Notes under the pieces: generated by a model
Told to the model about the DNA's origin: nothing
What the model saw: the letters and a program-made list of their open reading frames with translations, nothing else
Database searches by the model: none
Source: Carettochelys insculpta
Taxonomy: Eukaryota > Chordata > Testudines > Carettochelyidae
Reading direction: 5' to 3'
DNA length: 64,000 nt
NCBI RefSeq assembly: GCF_033958435.1
Contig: NC_134148.1
Span: 11,324,501 to 11,388,500, forward strand
Shown here: positions 59,291-64,000 of the stretch, piece by piece
Position numbering within the stretch: the first letter of the stretch is position 1
How the letters are laid out: every line of letters begins with the position of its first letter
Translations under genes and position numbers: made by a program

Positions 59291-61231
59291 CAGGAATCCA
59301 TGGGGTTCTCCCCGTTTGAGCTGCTGTACGGAAGGAGGGTACGGGGACCCTTGGACTTGCTCAGAGAAGAGTGGGAGGGGACGGCCTCTCCTGAAGGGGA
59401 GTCAGTGGTACAGTATGTACTGACCTTCCGGGAAAAACTCACCGAGCTCATGGGCCTGGCCAGGGAGAACCTCTCCATGGCCCAAAGGAAGCAAAAGGTC
59501 TGGTATGACCGTAACGTCAGGGCCCGAGCCTACGCCACCGGGGACCAAGTGATGGTCCTTGTACCTGTGCGGCAGAACAAGCTGCAAGCGGCCTGGGATG
59601 GGCCCTTCAAGGTTGTCAAACAGCTAAATGACGTGAATTATGTGGTGGAACTGTCAAACCGGGCCCACAGCCACCGGGTCTATCATGTGAACATGATGAA
59701 ACCTTACTGGGACAGAGAGAACTTGGTGCTGGCCGTGTGCAGACACTGGGAGGGGCAGGGGGATGATCCCTTGGTGGATTTGCTCACAGGGACTGGAGCC
59801 GGCTCCTTGCTGGAGTCTATTCCCCTCTCAGACCAGCTGACCTCTGCCCAGCAGACGGAGATCAAGGAGGTGCTGCATTCACACCAACAGCTGTTCTCGG
59901 GCAGACACGGACGCAGTGACCTAGCTATCCACCGAATAGAGACAGGCACCCACGCCCCTATCAAGTGTGTGCCATTCAGAGCCACAGGGAGGACGGCTCA
60001 GGACATAGAGCGGGAGGTTAAAGACATGCTGGCTCTGGGGGTGATCCAACCCTCCTCCAGCCCCTGGGCCTGTCCTGTGGTGTTAGTCCCTAAAAAAGAT
60101 GGGTCTGTTTGGTTTTGTGTGGACTATCGCAAGCTTAACGCCATCACTGTATTGGACGCCTACCCCATGCCCAGGCCTGATGACCTTTTAGACAAGCTGG
60201 GGGGAGCCCGTTACCTCACCACCATAGACCTCACCAAGGGGTACTGGCAAGTGCCATTAGACCAAGATGCCAGGCTCAAGTCGGCTTTCATCACCCCTGT
60301 GGGGCTCTATGAGTTTCTGGTCCTGCCCTTTGGCCTCAAGGGGGTACCTGCTACCTTCCAGCGTCTGGTGGACCAGCTACTGAAAGGGATGGAGAGCTTT
60401 GCCCTGGCTTACATGGACGACATTTGCATCTTCAGCCAGATGTGGGAGGACCATGTGTCCCAGGTCAAGCAGGTGCTGGACCGACTCCAGAAGGCTGGGC
60501 TGACTATCAAGGCAGGGAAGTGCAAGGTGGGAATGGCTGAGGTGACCTACCTGGGCCACAAGGTGGGCAGCGGCTGCTTAAAGCCAGAGCCAGCTAAAGT
60601 GGAGGCTGTCAGAGATTGGCCAACACGCCAGACTAAGAAGCAGGTCCAGGCCTTCATTGGGATGGCGGGGTACTACCGGAGGTTTGTGCCCCACTTTAGC
60701 TCCATCGCAGCCCCACTCACGGAGCTGTGTAAAAAGGGAAAGCCTGACAAGGTGGTCTGGACCGAGCAGTGCCAAGAGGCCCTCTGCGCGCTGAAGGAGG
60801 CGCTGGTCAGGGCACCAGTGCTGGCAAATCCAGACTTCAACAAACCCTTCCTGGTGTTCACCAATGCCTCAGACGTGGGGCTGGGGGCTGTGCTAATGCA
60901 GGTGAATGACAAAGGGGAGAAACACCCCATCGTGTACCTGAGTAAGAAGCTGCTGCCCCGGGAGCAGAACTACGCAGCCATAGAGAAGGAATGTCTGGCC
61001 ATGGTGTGGGCGCTGGGGAAGCTGCAGCCGTACCTGTTTGGACGGCGTTTCACCGTGTACACTGATCACTCACCCCTGACCTGGCTGCATCACATGAAAG
61101 GGGCCAAAGCCAAGCTCCTGCGGTGGAGTCTGCTCCTGCAGGACTACGACATGGAGGTGGTCCATGTGAAGGGGAACAACAACACCATAGCCGATGCCCT
61201 GTCAGGCAGGGAGGGCCCCGAACTTCCCTAG
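59291..61231 (+). pseudogene. pol: Integrase C-terminus, reverse transcriptase and RNase H
   Basis: The frame opens (from 59237) with the last part of the integrase, SPFELLYGRRVRGPLDLLRE and the GPF-type domain (WDGPFKVVKQL, VYHVNMMKPYW). Reverse transcriptase follows: LALGVIQPSSSPWACPVVLV, WFCVDYRKLNAITVLDAYPM, LTTIDLTKGYWQVPL, LPFGLKGVPATFQRL and the catalytic AYMDDICIFS (60410 onward). RNase H has ECLAMVWALGKLQ, TVYTDHSPLTWL and NNTIADALSG. The first RNase H catalytic Asp is Asn here (FTNASDVGLGAVL, codon 60863-60865). The stop is at 61229-61231. No envelope gene follows. The frame is otherwise uninterrupted for about 650 codons. Confidence 0.93.
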
Positions 61232-61265
61232 GTCACTGGCTAAGTGACCCCGCTCAGTTCGGTCT

Positions 61266-61280
61266 GGAAGGGGGGAGAGA
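61266..61280 (+). other. Polypurine tract
   Basis: GGAAGGGGGGAGAGA directly precedes the 3' LTR, the expected plus-strand primer for LTR retrotransposon replication. Confidence 0.85.
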
Positions 61281-61701
61281 TGCGATGGAGTGTGGGGAGT
61301 GCATGTGTGAGTCAGGCTGGATGTGAGAGGCAAGCAGAGCATCTCCCAGTGGCTAAGGATGACCCTGGGGCTATAACTGGCAGGTAACACCTCTGCCCTG
61401 AACAAAGAGGAGGGAGGAGCTGAGCTGGTTTTTGAATCGGGGAACGGCAGTTAGAGGCTAGGGGAAGAGAGAGCTGGAAGGCAGCCAGCCTGAGGAGGGG
61501 GAAAGCTACACCCCAGAGGGGCACCCCTCGGGGTCTTCTCCCCAGAACGGGTTGGAAGGACTGTCTCTGACTGCTGTACTGTCGCTTCTGTGAGAAACTG
61601 GGCATCTGTTGCCTAATAAACGTCCTGTTGTACCTGCTGAGTGAGAGTCACTCCTGCCAGCGACAGGGTGCAGTGCAGGGGGACCCCTGAATCCCATCAC
61701 A
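61281..61701 (+). repeat. 3' LTR
   Basis: 421 bases from TGCGATGGAG to ATCCCATCACA. It aligns end to end with the 5' LTR with roughly 18 differences by eye. Confidence 0.93.
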
Positions 61702-61781
61702 CACTTACCTTTGCAGCTCTCCCTGGATGCACATGGGTCTGTGTCTCCTCCCCGCTGCTCCTAGGCACTGCCCTCTGTTGC

Positions 61782-61812
61782 TCTGATTGGCCAGAATTCT
61801 GGCCAGTCAGAG
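61782..61812. repeat. Palindrome in the hAT right arm
   Basis: TCTGATTGGCCAGAATTC and its near-exact complement form a 30-base inverted repeat centred on GAATTC, with one mismatch. Confidence 0.8.
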
Positions 61813-62044
61813 CAGCGATAGGTAGCCTTAGGCAGGCTGCCCTTGGCTTGGAGAACAGCAGTGACCAGCAGTGGAACCCAGAGCCACATCCTGTCCCGCA
61901 GCCTATGGACACTGATGTCCAGCAGAACTTGAGGTCTGGATCTGGACCATCACTTGCCTGATCAGGCCTGCCAGATTCTATGGAGGGGACCCCTGAGCCC
62001 CAGGGTCTGAATTCAGACAATGGTCTGGGGGATCCTCACCCCTG

Positions 62045-62607
62045 CTATAAGGGTATAAGAAATTTTCAGTGCTTGTAGATGGACCATATATATGGCAACC
62101 ATTAGTCCAGTTTCAGGAATTCTGCTTGTTTGGTGCCTAATCTGGGCCCATGATTAAAAATTTTGCCCTAGGCATCAACCATGCAGAGCCACAGGTGTGA
62201 TGTCAAAGTGTGATCTGGAACCATAAACAAAATGCTGCCGGAGGGTACCGCTACATGAGTTGGGAGATGGACCCAATCACAGTCAATCTTCTGGGGTCTG
62301 ATTTCACATGCCTAATGGGGATGCGTGAAATCAAACTCTCAAAGTTTGACAGTTGACCCTGTACTCCTCATTCTTGTGAGGAGTGAGGGAGGTTGACAGG
62401 AGAGATTCTCTCGCTGAACCCCTCAGTGAGGACAGTCAGGTCAGTCAATTGTAGATACGTCAATTCCAGTTACGCAATTGCCATCGCTGGAATTGCATAT
62501 GTATGATCAACTTTAAGGTCTAGTGCAGACCTGGGCTGAAATACGTTTTGTCCCATTCATACTTTTCTCCTTTAAGTTCTTGAACTGTGCACCCCACTCT
62601 GCTAGAC
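62045..62607. other. Intergenic, possible eroded MITE
   Basis: GTCTAGTGCAGACC near 62518 and TCAATTCCAGTTACGCAATT suggest old DNA-transposon debris. No gene supported. Confidence 0.35.
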
Positions 62608-62615
62608 TAGTAGGC

Positions 62616-62936
62616 CAGGGCTGGCCAACCCACGGCTCTCAAGCCACATGCAGCTCTTTGAGCAATTAAATGTGGCTCCTGCTCAAGAGCCTTGTGTCAG
62701 GAGTGCCGTCTGCCACTCTGTGCACATGCCCCAACGCCTGGTGGGAGAAGTGCATGGTGGCAGCTCCTGCCTTTGCAGTGGAGGAAGGCACTGAAGCATA
62801 TATGATATACTTATTTGCATCTATCTATATAGATCTATAGCTCTCTATAGAGACAGACAGATACAAATAAATATATAATACGTGGCTCTTTGCACTCGAT
62901 CTATGGCTCTCAGTCCCTAACTGGCTGGCTGCCCCA
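62616..62936. mobile_element. Short hAT MITE with perfect 8-bp target duplication
   Basis: CAGGGCTGGCCAACCCACGG begins the element and the right arm carries GTGGCTCTTTGC and ACTGGCTGGC. TAGTAGGC is present at 62608-62615 and exactly again at 62937-62944. The interior includes GGCTCTCAAGCCACATGCAG and an AT-rich ATCTATCTATATAGATC stretch. Confidence 0.85.
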
Positions 62937-63721
62937 TAGTAGGCATTAGAGGGGACAGTGAATAAGGTGACCATCCTTGAACTTTGCAGAAGGGACTTTG
63001 TCTAGTGAGTCTCATGCCTTTGGTTTAACAAGCACTGCCACTACACGGAGGCCTGAACTGCTGGAACTAACCACAGGGCAGTTGCCTGAGCACAGGTGGG
63101 CTGGGACCTCTGCAACTTTGCGCAGGAGCCTCTGCCACGGGAGCGAGGGGACAGCGGCGCTCACCTAAGGCTGGGAAGCAGACTCCTTCCTTCGCTGTGC
63201 AAGGCACTAGTGCCAAGTCTGTGCACGTGGTGCCGGTGTCACTACAGGGGCCAGCGAACCACACCCCCGGCACGGGGGTTACACAGGCTTGTCCCGCTGG
63301 AGGGGGGATGATGCTGTCCCACCCCGAGCTCAGGATGAGGGGCCCGGCGCTCTGAACCCCGCCCGCCCGGGGTCTTTCCCGCTCCCCCCCACCTACCTGT
63401 CCGGGGAGCGAGGGGCGGCACATTTCCCCGCCGGGGGACTCCCGGCCCTGCGCTCTGCCGAGGCTGCGCTGGGACGATCGCGGGGCACAAGGGCCCCGTT
63501 CGAGCTGGCCAGGGTGCGGGGCCTGTGCCCTCAGCCCGGGCGAGGGGGCGGGTAGGGGCAGTGCCGTGCGGGGGACCTGGCAGGAGAGGCGCGCACGGGC
63601 TGCGGGCTGCGCTCGCGCGAGGCTTCCCGCTCCTGAGTGACAGGGCGGCCGGGGGCTGACAGCCGATCCCACGGCGCAGTCGCGCGCGGGCCGTGGCGAG
63701 GGCCCGCCCCCTCCGCCGCCA

Positions 63722-63731
63722 GTCACATGAC
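63722..63731. promoter_or_regulatory. E-box/M-box-like site GTCACATGAC
   Basis: GTCACATGAC lies about 92 bases before the VPS13C start codon. It differs by one base from the GTCACGTGAC CLEAR element and its complement fits the MiT/TFE M-box (TCATGTG). Binding by TFEB-family factors is an inference from the motif only. Confidence 0.45.
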
Positions 63732-63822
63732 AGCGGGGCGCTGTCGGGGGCGCGCCTGGAGGTGGCTGTGTCGCGTGCCGCTCAGCTCGGCTAAGCTCGG
63801 CGGGGCTTCCGCGCGCGCCGCC

Positions 63823-63922
63823 ATGGTGCTGGAGTCGGTGGTGGCGGACCTGCTCAACCGCTTCCTCGGCGACTACGTGGAAAACCTCAACAAGTCCCAG
63901 CTCAAGCTGGGCATCTGGGGGG
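63823..63922 (+). CDS. VPS13C: VPS13C, first coding exon (partial gene)
   Basis: The ATG at 63823 in a GCCGCCATGG context opens [20 protein letters not shown] followed by [13 protein letters not shown], the N-terminus (chorein region) of VPS13 proteins. The Val-Leu-Glu start and [14 protein letters not shown] fit VPS13C rather than VPS13A, which has phenylalanine at position 3 and a different DLDTSQL segment. The exon has 100 coding bases and ends in a phase-1 donor (GGGG/GTAAGC). VPS13C is a very large bridge-like lipid-transfer protein at ER contacts with late endosomes/lysosomes and lipid droplets; loss causes early-onset Parkinson disease in people. The rest of the gene lies right of the window. 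Reading continues past the donor to a chance stop near 63954. Confidence 0.95.
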
Positions 63923-64000
63923 GTAAGCGCGGGAGCCCCCCCCGGCGGGAATGACCTGCCGTTAGCTGCCCCTCGGCTCTGGCCGTTGAACGCGTCCCGC

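Larger units (their letters stand above)
55850..61701 (+). mobile_element. Gmr1-like Ty3/Gypsy LTR retrotransposon, structurally complete
   Basis: Two LTRs beginning TG and ending CA (55850-56269 and 61281-61701) enclose a primer-binding site, gag, protease, integrase, reverse transcriptase/RNase H and a polypurine tract. CACTT at 55845-55849 is duplicated exactly at 61702-61706. Integrase precedes reverse transcriptase, the reverse of ordinary Ty3/Gypsy elements and diagnostic of the Gmr1 group. The LTRs differ at roughly 18 positions by eye, about 4 percent, so the insertion is not brand new. Three in-frame stops and two frameshifts disable it. Confidence 0.93.
54883..62044 (+). mobile_element. 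hAT-type element hosting two later insertions
   Basis: The left terminus CAGGGACGGGGAATCTTTTT and the right terminus CCTCACCCCTG are inverted in the hAT manner. Flanks GTATACGG (54875-54882) and CTATAAGG (62045-62052) match at six of eight positions, as expected for a diverged 8-bp hAT duplication. Inside lie a second hAT (54931-55276) and a Gypsy element (55850-61701). The remaining host sequence includes a G-rich tandem region at 55370-55840 and a near-perfect palindrome centred on GAATTC near 61797. There is no transposase. Confidence 0.72.
63320..64000. promoter_or_regulatory. VPS13C: CpG island and promoter of VPS13C
   Basis: Sequence becomes abruptly GC- and CpG-rich from about 63320 to the window end, with GGGGCGGG and GCCCGCCCC boxes near 63545 and 63705 and no TATA box. 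This is a typical housekeeping promoter around a first exon. Confidence 0.8.

Noticed and set aside
63637..63822. In-frame upstream extension of VPS13C
   Set aside because: The frame is open but lacks an upstream ATG with support; the conserved family N-terminus starts at the Kozak ATG at 63823.

Overview
The window is vertebrate nuclear DNA from a sauropsid, most likely a turtle. This is inferred from the repeat content (CR1 LINEs with octamer tails, tRNA-type SINE tails, GGCTATGTCTACAC-type Harbinger elements, Gmr1-like Gypsy); I cannot name the species. Only one host gene is convincing: the CpG-island promoter and first coding exon of VPS13C at the extreme right end (ATG at 63823, splice donor at 63923). 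Roughly 63 kb to its left is intergenic and heavily colonised by transposons.

Layout. 1-3395: right part of a two-gene PIF/Harbinger element (copy A). 3396-7460: unrecognised AT-rich DNA. 7465-9372: LTR-like DNA followed by a 5'-truncated CR1. 9950-18050: MITEs, one inserted inside another of its own family. 18097-23157: Harbinger copy B, itself carrying a MITE and a SINE tail. 25442-28545: right-truncated Harbinger copy C. 28838-38700: SINE tails, hAT-like repeats, a minisatellite and palindromic MITEs. 38770-42190: a Tx1/L1-like LINE fragment, then the 5' half of a CR1 (tandem 5'UTR, ORF1, endonuclease). 44860-47052: a MITE interrupted by an IRS1-like gene fragment joined to a CR1 3' end. 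49032-53721: Harbinger copy D, the best preserved, with a solo LTR in an intron. 54883-62044: a hAT element containing a second hAT and a nearly complete LTR retrotransposon (55850-61701). 62616-62936: a small hAT with a perfect target duplication. 63320-64000: VPS13C promoter and exon 1.

How the genes work together. Each Harbinger element carries a plus-strand Myb/SANT DNA-binding protein converging on a minus-strand HARBI1-like DDE transposase. In characterised Harbinger systems the Myb-like protein assists nuclear import and end recognition while the transposase cuts. Their ends hold dense arrays of TCGA-centred palindromes and supply the MITEs. The LTR element has gag (SCAN-like capsid, CCHC knuckle), protease, integrase and then reverse transcriptase/RNase H. 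Integrase before RT is the hallmark of Gmr1-type Ty3/Gypsy elements, the clade from which the vertebrate SCAN domain is thought to derive. All mobile-element genes here carry at least one disabling change. Several plus-strand frames noted below begin at non-ATG codons, so starts are only given where an ATG is supported.
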